A stretch of 64,000 nt of DNA from Calliopum simillimum. Lineage: Eukaryota; Arthropoda; Insecta; Diptera; Lauxaniidae. The translations under genes and the position numbers were made by a program. Of this stretch, positions 1-11,688 are shown in pieces. The stretch covers positions 158,520,492-158,584,491 of the forward strand of contig OX638368.1 of the NCBI GenBank assembly GCA_951812925.1. The letters are read 5' to 3'. Position 1 is the stretch's first letter. The number at the start of each line of letters is the position of its first letter. A model generated the notes under the pieces. It searched no databases and was not told where the DNA came from. It was given only the letters and a program-made list of their open reading frames with translations.

Positions 1-478
1 AAAATACGACACTTTTGTCTGAAACATTTTTTCTTATTCGGCATGGATCACCATCATAACCAGGAATTGCTCATTGGGGGGTTTTCATGCAGATTAATTT
101 TATTTTATTTCAATATTTTCAATTCATATATATATTAAGGAAAAAGATATATAGGAAAAAGATCTTAGTAGAGAAGGTTTGAACCCGCAAAAATTGGTAT
201 CGTTGAATAGCTCTCTAAAAAAAATTAAACAAAAAACCAAAAAAGAAATAAAACAACAGATTTTTTTTATGTTGGAAAAAGTATAAAAACCAACATTTAT
301 TGTTTCTTTTTTTGCCAAATGTTCAATTACTACTCAGTTTCATCGTTAATTTCATCCGATGAATCTGATATATATATAATCTTCCTCAGGTTCTGGTAAG
401 ATATTTGGTCGTGATTGTGGAACTATTGTAGGAGGGATAATTAGTTTTAAGACCTCTGCACACAGTTTATCTCTTTTT
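1..478. other. AT-rich DNA, no gene seen
   Basis: AT-rich sequence with short homopolymer runs. The only open frames are short and of biased composition, as expected by chance here. I see no splice-bounded exon, RNA gene or repeat family member. Confidence 0.6.
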
Positions 479-1300
479 TATACCCTACACCCAGGGTATA
501 TTCACTTTGTCCTTCCGTTTGTAACGCAGAGAAGGAGGCGTGGCAGGTATAGAAAAGTATATATATTCTTGGTCAGCGTCACCTCCTGAGTCGATATAGC
601 CATGTCCGTCTGTCTGGCTGGCTGGCTGGCTGGCTGGGTGGCTGGCTGGCTGGCTGGCTGTGTGTTGAAATACACTTTTTGGGAAAACTGAGCAAGATAA
701 TTCAATGAAATTTGGTACACTGCCTCCGTCGTCAAAGTTAGCTCGGGGGATTGAAAATGAGCAAAATCGGTCAACGGACACGCCTACCGCCCATACAAAA
801 ATTATATTCAAAATGCAATTTTAGGAGTATTTTTCACGACAATGCAACCACAATACATATAAGTACTACGAATTGTAAGCGCAAGCTCTGATAAAAATTT
901 GAGCGAATTCGGACAAGAGGGCGTGGCACCTCCCATATAAGCAAAAGCTTCAAAACGCTATACTGAAAGCGTTTTTTGAGATATTCGAACCAAATTTGAC
1001 TCAGACACTAAGAATTATAAAAGAAAGCTCTCAGCAAAAATTGGGTGAAATCAGGCAAGGGGGCGTGGCACCTCCCATATAATCAAAAGATTCAAAATGC
1101 TATACTGAAAGAGTTTTTTGAGATAATCCAACTAAATTTCACTCTGACACTAAAAACTATAAATGCAAGCTCTGAACAAAAACTGGGTGTACTCGGACAA
1201 GAGGGCGTGGCACCTACCATATAAGCAAACTTTTCAAAATACTGCAGTGTAGGGTATTTATTTTTTGGCCAGGCCAAAATTTACACCCTTACTAGTTTTT
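479..1300 (+). mobile_element. DINE-1/mini-me-like element, copy A
   Basis: Starts with the near-palindrome TACCCTACACCCAGGGTA, followed by a TA-rich tract, a core ending in CATGTCCGTCTGTCT and a GGCT microsatellite (about 612-660). The rest is an internal tandem repeat of about 141 bp, each unit marked by the word GGGCGTGGCACC (near 919, 1062 and 1204). The end is a short GGCCAGGCC hairpin followed by CACCCTTACTAGTTTT. A TA run, a conserved core and a GTCY microsatellite are the hallmarks of the dipteran mini-me/DINE-1 group of non-autonomous Helitron-related repeats. Assignment to that group is from memory of the motif; the six-copy family itself is seen directly. Frames rich in Ala-Ser-Gln-Pro across it are translations of the microsatellite, not a gene. 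Confidence 0.8.
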
Positions 1301-1347
1301 TTTTTTTTTTGGTATTTCTCTTAAGGAGTTTATAAAAGGATCAGAAG

Positions 1348-1861
1348 TTAAGAGTAGCATAGATAATAAATCCTTATTCGTGGTAGTGGTTGTGAAGAAA
1401 ATATACCAAATTTAAAATCCTCACCATCCAACCAGCTTTTAAACTCTATCTTAAAGCGGTCTTTGGACTTCCCTGCAGAAACCAACTTTGGATCGATTTT
1501 TGAAGAACAGTTGGCAATTTTCTCCTTAATTACCCTCACACAGTCTTCAGTTACATCAAACACTTTGAATTTTAATATTATTAAATCGTAAAGACAGTCA
1601 TTTTTTTTTTGACCTTGTCATGCTTAAGCCACTCTTGAAAAAACTCACTTCTTGAGATTGAGTGAAAATGTTCTGAAAAAAATGAAATAGTTGTAATCCA
1701 ATGGTCAGGTACAACTAACTTACATCCAAAAATTTGTCTGGATACACAGAGATAAACGTTATTTTTTAAGTGTTTTCGAAACTTTCCCTGAGGGAAGTTA
1801 TGACAAATGTCTTATTTAAACACAAAATACTAACTTCTTCTTCTGTTAAAAAATCCATCAT
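1348..1861 (-). pseudogene. Broken protein-coding remnant, unknown family
   Basis: Read on the minus strand from an ATG-ATG at 1861, the sequence gives a protein-like start (MMDFLTEEEVSILCLNKTF), shifts frame near 1785, continues open as FRKHLKNNVYLCVSRQIFGC and on to SEFFQEWLKHDKVK. It shifts again by one base in an A run near 1610, then runs to a stop at 1348 (DVTEDCVRVIKEKIANCSSK, later SWLDGEDFKF). Total about 165 residues with two frameshifts. The charged, mixed composition is unlike translated intergenic DNA. A GTAAGT/TTTTTTTCAG pair inside would give a 51-bp intron, but splicing it creates a stop, so I treat it as read-through. I do not recognise the family; a decayed transposon protein or host gene fragment are both possible. 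DINE copy A lies immediately downstream of its 3' end. Confidence 0.45.
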
Positions 1862-2590
1862 GAGAATTGCCACAAAATTTCGAACTTTTTAAATACACAT
1901 ATAAAGCAAAAAATTCGAAAATAAATTAAAATAAAAAAATGATTAAAGGTATTCTGGAAAAAATTAAAATAAAATAGATGAACTCTAATGTGCACGTTTA
2001 AACTAATATATTCATCAAGGAAATAGATGTAGCTAACTTATATCCAAAATCTAGACTGGGTACATGCAATTCCAGCTCCTTTAAAGTTGAAAAATAATTA
2101 CACTACGAGTTATTTTTTTAAGTGTTTTCGAAAGATTTCCTGAGGAAAGGAATGACAAAAATCTTATTCAAACACAAAACACTAACCTTCATTTATAAAA
2201 TCCTTCACTGGAAATGTCATAAAATTATGACCTGTTTAAGACAAAGCAAAAAATTCGAATATAAATTAAAAAAAAAATATATATATAGTATATAAAGGTA
2301 TTCTAAAAAAATTAAAATAAAATAGATGAACAGCAGTGCGCAGGTTGAAACTAATATATTCATCAATGGAATAGATGCAGCTAACATATATCCAAAATTT
2401 AGACTGGGTACAAGCGGGTACATGCAATTTCGTCTCTATTTAAGTTGGAAAACGAAAAAAAAAAGAAAAACTTTTTTATCTGTTTTCGAAGCTTTCTTAC
2501 ACATTACCCAAAGGAGAAAAATAAAAAACTTTACTTAAAACATAAAATACGTTCTTTTTGCTATAAAATCCATCACTAAAATTGTCACAA
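1690..2590 (-). repeat. Three diverged tandem copies of the remnant's 5' region
   Basis: The block with CTAACTTA..ATCCAAAAT recurs at about 1715, 2033 and 2381, giving periods of about 318 and 348 bp. The second and third copies carry sequence related to the 5' part of the coding remnant next door (for example FRKHLKK in copy 2), with many stops. Copies 2 and 3 share a segment absent from the first, containing CTAATATATTCATCAA. This looks like tandem partial duplication of a gene segment followed by decay. Confidence 0.55.
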
Positions 2591-2819
2591 AATATTGATT
2601 TTGCCACAATAAAATAAAGTTGCTTTATTGCTTAATAAAAATAATAAATATTTGAAATTTAACTTACACTCATAAGTTGACTTCTGCACTCAGTTGTTTG
2701 TCACCATCAAATATTTACACAAAAAAAAGTAGGTATATTATGTATTTGGGGTATTGTTGACGTTACCTCATTACTAATATTTAGATATCTGTTAATGAAT
2801 TTTGTCCACCTAGCTTGTT
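2591..2819. other. AT-rich spacer, nothing recognised
   Basis: Short AT-rich stretch between the tandem repeats and the tRNA-like unit. No feature seen. Confidence 0.5.
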
Positions 2820-2885
2820 CTACGTAAGACACTGTGGGGCAGTCGTGGATTCAAATCCTGGTGCGGCCAATTTTTTTTTTTTTTA
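2820..2885 (+). ncRNA. tRNA-like 3' module with T tract
   Basis: A B-box-like GGATTCAAATCC lies at 2847-2858, followed by TGGTGCGGCCAA and a run of about 14 T, a typical Pol III stop. Upstream TAGCTTGTTCTA could be a decayed A box. The downstream pattern (B box, GTGCGG, T tract) is shared with the units at 33.9 and 53.6 kb, which suggests a tRNA-derived SINE family. The cloverleaf is too degenerate for a functional tRNA. Confidence 0.4.
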
Positions 2886-5800
2886 ATTTTATTGAAAAAA
2901 CGCTAGCCGCAGCATTTAAAATAAGCTGGTAAAGCTGTGGTAGGCTTTTCTTACATCATATGACATGCAATGTTAAAAAGAAAGAATATTTCTTACGGAG
3001 CGGAAGCGCTTATAGGTGAAAAAGATACACTTCAGAAGGGTTTTTGAAGCACTTCTTTTCCCCTTGGGTAGAGGCATATGATATACAATTAGTTTCTCTG
3101 TAGAAGATCTTAAGCAACCTTGAATATTTTGACTTAACTAAAAAATTTCGTTTGAATTTCCATAAGGTTTTAATTTTAGATCGACCCATAACCGCCAAAT
3201 AGACTTAATCGACGAAAAAGAAATTTTAAAGAAGAAGGTTTTGTTCAATTATCTATACATACAGTGCAGTACAAAAGTCAAAATTGGTTTCGCAAAACTC
3301 TGTTATAGTAATTTTTACAGTAATGAAATTTAAAGGAAATATACGTTTGGCAATAGAATTATCGATTTCTAGCAAGAAATGAAAATTCTAAATCTTATCG
3401 GTCAAGTCTTTTTGATGGTAAGGACTCGAAATCTCCATATATGTATAACCTGTGGACCCTGTTATATAAAACATAATAAATTTCAAGTCAACATCTTAAT
3501 TATGTTAGACAAAACAAAGTAAAAAAAAACTTCATAACTATTGATTTCAAATATTCCATTTGTCACTGCCTCGTTAAAGAACCTTGCAAAGTGAACTAAA
3601 ACATTTTTTCTAAGAAATTCCAAGAATATTACAAATTTGCGCAAAATTTGCATAACACAAAGTAACTAACTAACTATGCAAGTGTGGACACACAAATTGT
3701 TTACTCAACTGTTCACATGTGCCAACTAAAGCAAGCAATCAACTTGAAATTTACCAAAGTGTCTACAAAGGACTAGGAGACAAAACGTAGATCATCTCAT
3801 ATGTCAACAAAAGCATTTTCGCACATTTAACATTCCAAATGAATACACAAAGTCTAAGGAAATTTCCGTTCTTTTAATTTTTAGCGCGCCAATACAAGAT
3901 GCAGATAAAGCAACAAAAAAAACTTGGCGCGTAACATACAAAAGAGTTTCAAAGAAACCAGAAAGAAAAAGTTGATGCCGGCCTGTATGGACACCAACTG
4001 ATGGATGGATAGATGAATAATAAACGTTTTTCTTTACCTTAAACTATTCGTCGTACATACATATAAGCTCAAATCTTAAATCTAGTTAAAAAGACAAAAG
4101 CTACAACCAAAACAAGACATTCATTGCGTAGGATATTTGTAATTGTTTTTCAAAGGATAAACCTTCTTTTACTTGAGAAATTTTCTGTAGAAATTTTGCA
4201 TGTAGTGTGTAGAAATTTTAAATACTTTATTATTTACACAGTTAATGAAGATGAAGATTAAACATCGACAGATAAGAACTAAGAACCATATATGCCTTAT
4301 GTTAGGTAGCCACCCACTTTCAAATTTTAGTGACCAGCGACAGAGATGAGTGCTGTGTGAAGGCAAGTGAGTGTAAGTTAAAAGAAAAAAAAATATATCG
4401 GTTATCCTAATCCTGCTTAGTAGGCATCCTTGCAGTAGAAATATTCTTATTATCTTAAATGTTTTACTTTCCTACCTGTCCGGAATGCACTGTGAAATGA
4501 ACATGCGTACTCATTGCAGCACAAGTTAAAAATCCTTTCTTTCTTTCAGTGAGGAAACAGAAATAAAAATACAAAATAAAACAAAATGCGCGCCAAAATT
4601 TGAACAAAAAAAAGTACGGATTTCTCTTAAAATATTTTATCTACGGTTGGGAATCTACCATGTAGACGACCTTAAGAAACCGGACACTTATTACTTATTG
4701 TCAACGACTTTTTTCTACTTTTACCAATTTTTATGAAATTTAGATAAATTTCGCATGACTCGTTTGAAGTTTGAAACCTAAGATTTCGCTGCTAAATCCT
4801 TATATTTGCTTTTACTTCTGCCTTAATCATTACCACTCTATTTTGAGTCAAAATTCCATTTCAGCCGTTTATTTGTATTGTTCATTCATCGAAAACTCGC
4901 CTATTTGCCTAACCCATATTAGTTGAATTCCTCTTGCGAAAGCAAAACCTAATTATTTTTGTCTCGGTTATGGAACAAATATTGATTACAAGTACTTGCC
5001 ACTGCAACAACGTCTTCTACTGAGTGACCATCAATCCTTTCTTATCGGCATCCTTATCAATTTTGCGCTCATTTTCTGCAGTGCACAACTAATTAACCGA
5101 TTGCAGTTGTGTTCATTTGTTCATTGAGATTGCTCAATAGCATTTGTTTTTCTTCTCCGAGTTGCAACGTTTGTGGTGGTGTGGTCCATGAAGTCATGCC
5201 GATGCTTAATTAGTGATTTGCGATAACATTTGCGACATTTGTATTTCGCAAGCTAACCAAATTGGGATCGATCGTCTGTGATTTCTCAATGGAATGAGGT
5301 TACTTATTAGGCCGTAACGATATTCACAGTGCTCTTGTTTGTTTGTTATGAGCACTAGAGATTTCAAAACATTTGCGAGTACATATTTTTATTCATTTTA
5401 TAGGTAAAAAAAAAAAGGGTTTTAGATGAAACTTACTTAATAAGACCATGAAATTGCGTTTACGGAAAAGTCTCGTAAAATCTAGATTCGAAATGAAAGA
5501 AATTTAGTTATCCAGACAGCTCATTTGTTAAGTTGTTTTTACTTAATTTTAATATTATAAATGTATGTGTTTATTTTTACTTTTTTTAAATTAAACGTTG
5601 TAACTAATTGACCACCGCAAATTATGTTGTACAGCAAAAGAAATATATTCTAATGCATATTATATATGAATAAATGAAAATGAAATGAAATGAAATGAAA
5701 TTTCACCCCAAATACTTATATTTTTAAGGACGATTTACTACAATTAAATTGAATGATTTACTAAGGTTAAATTGAAGGAATATTTATACATTTGAAACTC

Positions 5801-6172
5801 AACAGAAAACTGAAAAAATTCGTTGGCAAGAGAGAATTTTAAAAAGGACTTGAATTAAACATTTAATGGGCATATTTATTGAGCACAATTGGTCTTGTTA
5901 TCGAATTTCGAACAAATGATCCACAAAAATTAATTTTCAAACAGCACAAATTTATAATAGTCCCAACATAAATTTCGGCTTATTCCCGTAATGAAATTAT
6001 TTTACTGAACTCAAATGAAAAAGTATTGCTCCTTCTCACAACCTTTCCACTAAAAAAAATCAAGGGAATCGGTTGAGATTAAGTTGTAGAAACAGAAACT
6101 GAGTCAATTTCATTTGCCTATTAATATATACTTAGATTGTGATGTTAGCATGTAAAATTTGTATTTATATTT
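2886..6172. other. AT-rich DNA without a gene; one pentanucleotide microsatellite
   Basis: No convincing exon on either strand. A short (ATGAA)n array lies at about 5676-5702. The stretch 5000-5300 is less AT-rich and contains CTTAATTAG-type words, which could be a conserved regulatory segment, but nothing in the sequence proves this. Confidence 0.5.
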
Positions 6173-6732
6173 CTGTCGCCGCGCGGAAAAATCAGGTAAC
6201 TCCATTTTTCAAAAACGGGAGAAAAACGCGATTAACTTTTTTGATGAATTTAGCATGTTTTTTCATTTTTATTCGTTTTCTGGTGTAAAATAACATGGGG
6301 AAACTCTATTTTAAATGAGAATGAAGATTTTTTAAAACATTTCACTCAATTTTAGGCACAAATACAGCTAAACACGTTCAGTTACCTAGTTTTCCAGCTA
6401 AAATGGAGTTACCTGGTTTTTCCAAAAAGATGTTCTATTTTCAATATATGAGAATGTTACAACCCAATGAAACGCTTCGAGCCAATGACCTGCCTATGTT
6501 AATTTCTGCGCTATTGGATACAACAGAGATGCGCTTCACTGCTGTTTGAGAGCGCTTCGGAAGCACTATTGATGCGCTCTGCTCCCCATTGTTAATCATC
6601 GATTGAATGATGAAAGCTTAATTGTGAGGAAATCGGCAAGGTTGCGACAGAAGAAAATGTAGTTGTATTTCATCAAAGCAGCCATTTTGAAATTAATCAA
6701 ACATGAAATTTTTTATTTCCATCATATGATTG

Positions 6733-6925
6733 TGCAATTTCAAAAAGGTCACATCTCATAAACAAGGCAAAAGGAATGTCATAATATTCATTGGCTGACA
6801 TTTTGTTAGGAATAAATAAAATTTATCTCTGTTTTCACGAAAAATTTACTTGATGGTGTAGAATAAAGCTGAAAAAATGGTATCGATCAAATAACCGATC
6901 ATTATGGCACATAATTTATAACACT
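6733..6925. mobile_element. Diverged MITE, third copy of the GGCCTAAGT family
   Basis: Shares the interior of the MITEs at 18.4 and 20.7 kb: GGCAAAAGGAATGTCATAAT, then TTGGCTGACATTTTGTTAGG, then ATCAAATAACCGATCATTAT and GGCACATAAT. The terminal inverted repeats are too diverged to define exactly. It lies within element X. Confidence 0.5.
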
Positions 6926-7244
6926 TTTTGAATGGGCAAATAGTGAAAAATATAGCAACTGCATCACAACTCTCCAACGCTTTTCAATATGTAAAAGCCA
7001 TACCAGGGACCCAGAAATTTCATAGTTTTGTTCCCTTAGGCCGTAACCGTAGTGCAGCACGGCGTATTTTATGTTCGAAATCCTTCGAGGAGTTTAAAAT
7101 GATATAAATTGTAAAAAACTTACATAACATGAAATATTGCATGTACTGAAATCACTTCTCCTGTACCATTAAAGATACCATCTTAATTCTAAATTCATGT
7201 GAAAGGTAGTTTTGTCTTCTGTTCCAGAAAATATTTTGGAAGGT

Positions 7245-7670
7245 CGAAAAAAAGGTACTATAGCGATTTTTGTCGCTTAGTACTAAATTAGTAGTTAATT
7301 TAGTACTTTTTTCCCAATACAAAAATTACTTTGGGCGCATAGCGTAATTCAATACCTTTCTAAAAATGGTCCAAACATGAAAATGTGTTAAGAAATGTTT
7401 CTGTTATAGGCCATTTTGTGGTCGGACCATTTATTTAAATTTTCAAAAAACAAAGCTTCTAAGCCTCTTTTTTTTATATGAAAAATAATTGTTTTGTCTT
7501 TTCAAAAAATATATTTTGAAATCTAAAAAAGGTGTACCTGGGCAAGTTTTTTGTAGTTTAGTACTAAAATAGTAGTAAATTAAGTACTTTTTATCAACTA
7601 CGAACATTTTTAAGCTTATAGGCTGATTCAATACCTTTCCAAAACAGGTCTAAGCATGAAATTCGGTTAA
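7245..7670. repeat. Diverged direct duplication, period about 300 bp
   Basis: The block AAAAAAGGT..TAGTACTAAA.TAGTAG.TAA occurs at about 7250 and again near 7540, each followed by a variant of TTCAATACCTTTC..AA. These are two decayed tandem copies within element X. Confidence 0.5.
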
Positions 7671-8167
7671 GAAATAGTCAAGTAATTGACAATTATTTGA
7701 GGAGAGTTCGTAACATTTTACGGATTTTTCCATTTTTTGCACTCCACAAGCCATAAAAAAAATCGTAAAATTTTTTTTCCCATTTCTCAAAGACTAGGGA
7801 TGAAACGAGATCATGTACAAAATTTCAGCGAAATCGAAATCTGAAATTGTATTTGGATTTCTGTTGAATTTTCTAGTTAAATAAAAAAATTTGTGGAGTT
7901 GCCTGGTTTTTCCGCAAAAGGTATGGAGTTACCTTGTAATTTCCCAAAATGAATCATTTACGCAATTTTTTTTTATTTATTTATTTATTTATTTATTTAG
8001 TTCCATTTACTGAGCTTTAATGCCCTTATAAATTACAATAATTATTATTTTATATAAAACAATCAAAAATATAAACATTAAAACAGATGATCGAGACAAA
8101 AAAATTATAAGTTTTGTATAAAAACAGTTCACAAATAACAGCAAGGTAGCAGCCAGTTGCATCCGAA

Positions 8168-8709
8168 AGTAGTGGTTACAAAAAAAATAAGGTGGTTCAA
8201 ATAGTACCGTAACAAAGCATTATTCGAATATGTAGTTTGAGAGATACTCGCAAGAGTTTCCCTAAAATCGCTCTTCCAAACTCTTTGCCCAGGAACTAGA
8301 GCAGGGAATGGTGCTCGCGAACCACCCCAGCGCTAGAAGGACGCTATACAATACAACCACTATCTCGACGAAAAGCTCTGGAAGGAGCGTTATGGCCACA
8401 GCGTTAGATAAAACGCTTTGTGGAAGCTGGTATGATGAAAGTAGTGGTTACAAGAAAAGAAAGTGGTTCAAATAGTACCGTAACAAAGCATTATTGGAAT
8501 ATGCAATTTGAGAGATACTCGCAAGAGTTTCCTTAAATTGCTTTTCCAAACTCTTTGCCCAGCAACTAGAGCAGAGAATGGTGCTCGCGAACCACCCTAG
8601 CGCTAGAGGGACGCTATGCATTGCAACCACTTTCTCGACGAAAAGCACTGGAAGGAGCGCTATGGCCACAGCGTTAGATAAAACGCTTTGTAGAAGCTGG
8701 TATGATGAA
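8168..8709 (-). repeat. Tandem duplication (about 272 bp x 2) in the LINE 3' UTR
   Basis: Copy one is 8168-8439 and copy two 8440-8709, about 90% alike. Both contain GGAGCG.TATGGCCACAGCG and end in GAAGCTGGTATGATGAA. A duplicated 3' UTR segment could affect reverse transcriptase recognition of the RNA; that is speculation. Confidence 0.85.
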
Positions 8710-8793
8710 TTGCCATCTAAATGAAATTAGTGGATGATGTAACGATACATGTCATAATGATCGTTGTATTTCTTGTAGGCTGTAGCAGCAACC

Positions 8794-11688
8794 TTATCGA
8801 ATGATGTTTTCCAAGAAATCTAGAATTTTTCTATTAATTTGATGAAAGGATTCATTGAGATTGATTACATTATAAACCATATTAAAGTCACTACAAGAGC
8901 GTCGAAGTGGCTCTTGAAGCATGTAGTTAGTTCTGTGATGACTTAGGTAAAAAAATTCAAAATGCCTAGTTGGGCGATGAGGTACATTGAAATAAACATT
9001 ACTCAATAGGAATTCACTATAAATATTGCCATTTATTAGTTTTAAGATAAAACAAGCATTAAGCATTGTTCTGCGGTTTTCTAAAGTGGGCAGGTCAATC
9101 AGTTTGAGTCGATGAACGTAAGGCGGTAAGTTGATGCTAGGATTCCAACGTAGGTTTCGTAAGGCAAAGATAAGAAACTGTTTTTGTACCGACTCAATAC
9201 ATTTTATATTGCATTCATATTGAGGACTCCAAACAACGGAGCCATACTCCAAAATCGGTCGTACGAGGGATGTGAATAGTAATTTTGTTATATAAGGATC
9301 GGAAAATTCTTTAGACCACCGTTTTATGAAGCCGAGAACACTGTTGGCTTTATTTACTATTTTAGAAATGTGCAAATTAAAGCTCAGTTTGGGATCCATT
9401 ATTACGCCCAAGTCTTCAAAAGATTCAAGACACTCAAGAATACAGTTGCCAATTTTGTAGTTATAAGAAATTGGAGGCCTGCGTGAAAATGTCATGAAAT
9501 TGCATTTTTTTAAGTTTAAGGTCATGCGATTAGTTATACACCAGGCAGTAAAATTATCAAGATCGAGTTGAAGGTTAGAATGGTCTAATGCGTTTTTGAC
9601 AGGCTTAAAAATTTTTACATCATCAGCATACATTAACACATTACTGTTATTTATGACAGATGGCATATCGTTCATAAAAATAATGAATAATAATGGTCCA
9701 ATGTGGCTGCCTTGGGGAACTCCTGACGGAACGGGATATTCATTTGATCGTTTACCTTTAAATATAACACTCTGAGTTCTGTTACTTAAATAGGACCTAA
9801 TCCATTTTAGCAGTGGGTTTGGAAACCCAATCAGAGAGAGTTTTAATAGCAACAAATCATGATTAACAACATCAAAAGCTTTGCTGAAATCCGTGTATAT
9901 AACATCAGTTTGATAGCCCTTTTCAAATTGTTTAATTGTGCAAGTAGAGAACTCCAACAAATTTGTAACAGTTGATCTACCTTGCAAAAAACCATGCTGG
10001 TGAGAAGAAATATATGGATTGACACTATGAGCAATTTGCAAAGTTAAAATGTGCTCGAAAAGCTTAGGTAATGCACTTAATTTAGCGATACCCCTATAAT
10101 TCGATATAAGAGATCTACTACCAGATTTATGCAAGGGAATTATAAACGAAGGTTTCCACACTTCAGGAAAAATACCAAGAGTTATAGATTTTTTAAATAG
10201 TACCGTTATTGGAAAAACAAGAGCTTCGCAACAATTTTTAAGAATGCAAGATGGAATACCATCGGGTCCCGCAGCAAATGATGTTTTAATATTTCTTAAT
10301 TTGCTAAGGATATTGTCTTCATCAATGTGAGGCATTTGTACTACTCCTGAAGGTATTTGAAAAGGATAATCATTGCGATTATAGGAGGTACATGAGTACG
10401 TAGATTGAAAAAATTTAGCAAAGAGATTGCAAATCGTGATTTCATCATCTGATTCTACTTCATCATATTTCATTGCAGTTGGAAATGCATTGATCTTTCG
10501 TTTTAAGTTAATGAAGCTCCAAAACGACTTGGCGTTGGATTTCAAATTCAGTTTTACCTTATGAAGGTATGATTTATACGCCATATTGCACAAAGTTTGA
10601 TATTTGTACCGGATACTAGTATATGAAGAGTAGTCTGATGATTTTGACGACAATTTAAACTTTTTGTAAAGTTTAGATTTTAAGTTTCTTAATTTACGTA
10701 TTTCATTTGTAAACCAGATTGGACCAGAAGCAGCGGATTTGATATATTTTGGTACAGACTGTTCAAAACACTCAACAACAGTATGATTAAAGGCTAAGAC
10801 TGCCTCATTGAGATTGTTATGCCCAATAAAATCATTATCGAGAAGGAGAACAGATTTCCAATTGATTCTAGATAAATTTTCATTCAATAAAACATAATTT
10901 GTTTTTTTGAAGTTAAAGGATTTGTCAGTTGTGAAGTTACTTTTAATTCGACATGCCAATTGCACTTCGAATGATATCTCAAGAGAAGGATGGTAGGAGT
11001 CTTCAGGCATCGCAAGAGGGTCGCAGCGAGAGATATTGATTATGTCACTATCATCAAAATAAAGCAGATCTAAAATTCGAGATTTTACATTCAATACGTG
11101 ATTTATTTGAAAGAGCCCTAAGGCAGAAATTGAATTTAGAAATTCTGTTTCAAATTGGTTACCTCCTGAAGGAAAAAGCTTAATAGGGTCTAGAGTATCA
11201 GCACTCCAAGAGATATTTGGTATATTAAAATCTCCAGTAATCAATAAATGATCGCCATTATTAAGTTTTGAACTAATAAGTTTTATAGCATTATGATGTC
11301 TAGTATAAACTTCATAACTAGAGTGAGGAGGAACATATGAACAAGTAATATACAAACTTAAGAGCTGGAATTTTAAAAATACGCAGCAAAATTCGATATC
11401 TAAGGCTTCCTGCAATATAATTTCTTGGGAGAATAGGTTTGAAGATACAGCAATTAAAACGCCACCACCATTGGAGAGATTATCAGGAATATCATTTCTA
11501 TCTTTACGGTATAAAACAAAATTACTATCAAAAACTTCAGTATTTAAAGTATTGGGTTTTAGCCAAGTTTCAGTTAAACAAATGACGTTGTATTCAAGTC
11601 CACTACTTTTAATGAAGATATTATTAAGTTTAGTGTTTAAGCCTCTAACGTTTTGATAGAGTATGTTAAACCCAATTAGTTTTTTGAA
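8794..11688 (-). CDS. LINE ORF2: endonuclease and reverse transcriptase
   Basis: About 965 residues, open from the end of ORF1 to the stop at 8794. The N-terminal part is an apurinic-type endonuclease: ILYQNVRGLNTK, then CLTETWL, DSNFVLYRKDRND and GGGVLIAV upstream of 11415, then LLITGDFN and EDSYHPSL. The reverse transcriptase follows: SNYRGIAKL, HGFLQGRSTV, VIYTDFSKAFDVVNHDLLL, GVPQGSHIGPLLF and the catalytic box MYADDVKIF. The product nicks target DNA and copies the LINE RNA into it. The frame is -1 relative to ORF1 and overlaps its end. I see no ATG before the endonuclease, so translation probably depends on reinitiation or frameshifting. No stop or frameshift breaks the domains, so the copy may be recently active. 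Confidence 0.9.
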   Translation of the reverse strand, partial: FKKLIGFNILYQNVRGLNTKLNNIFIKSSGLEYNVICLTETWLKPNTLNTEVFDSNFVLYRKDRNDIPDNLSNGGGVLIAVSSNLFSQEIILQEALDIEFCCVFLKFQLLSLYITCSYVPPHSSYEVYTRHHNAIKLISSKLNNGDHLLITGDFNIPNISWSADTLDPIKLFPSGGNQFETEFLNSISALGLFQINHVLNVKSRILDLLYFDDSDIINISRCDPLAMPEDSYHPSLEISFEVQLACRIKSNFTTDKSFNFKKTNYVLLNENLSRINWKSVLLLDNDFIGHNNLNEAVLAFNHTVVECFEQSVPKYIKSAASGPIWFTNEIRKLRNLKSKLYKKFKLSSKSSDYSSYTSIRYKYQTLCNMAYKSYLHKVKLNLKSNAKSFWSFINLKRKINAFPTAMKYDEVESDDEITICNLFAKFFQSTYSCTSYNRNDYPFQIPSGVVQMPHIDEDNILSKLRNIKTSFAAGPDGIPSCILKNCCEALVFPITVLFKKSITLGIFPEVWKPSFIIPLHKSGSRSLISNYRGIAKLSALPKLFEHILTLQIAHSVNPYISSHQHGFLQGRSTVTNLLEFSTCTIKQFEKGYQTDVIYTDFSKAFDVVNHDLLLLKLSLIGFPNPLLKWIRSYLSNRTQSVIFKGKRSNEYPVPSGVPQGSHIGPLLFIIFMNDMPSVINNSNVLMYADDVKIFKPVKNALDHSNLQLDLDNFTAWCITNRMTLNLKKCNFMTFSRRPPISYNYKIGNCILECLESFEDLGVIMDPKLSFNLHISKIVNKANSVLGFIKRWSKEFSDPYITKLLFTSLVRPILEYGSVVWSPQYECNIKCIESVQKQFLIFALRNLRWNPSINLPPYVHRLKLIDLPTLENRRTMLNACFILKLINGNIYSEFLLSNVYFNVPHRPTRHFEFFYLSHHRTNYMLQEPLRRSCSDFNMVYNVINLNESFHQINRKILDFLENIIR

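Noticed and set aside
485..811. Frames encoding long Ala-Ser-Gln-Pro repeats (also near 15000 and 19200)
   Set aside because: They are translations of the GGCT/CAGC microsatellite inside DINE-like elements; several frames are open at once and the array length varies between copies.
1663..1730. 51-bp intron (GTAAGT to TTTTTTTCAG) in the minus-strand remnant
   Set aside because: Splicing it creates an in-frame stop, while reading through keeps the frame open.
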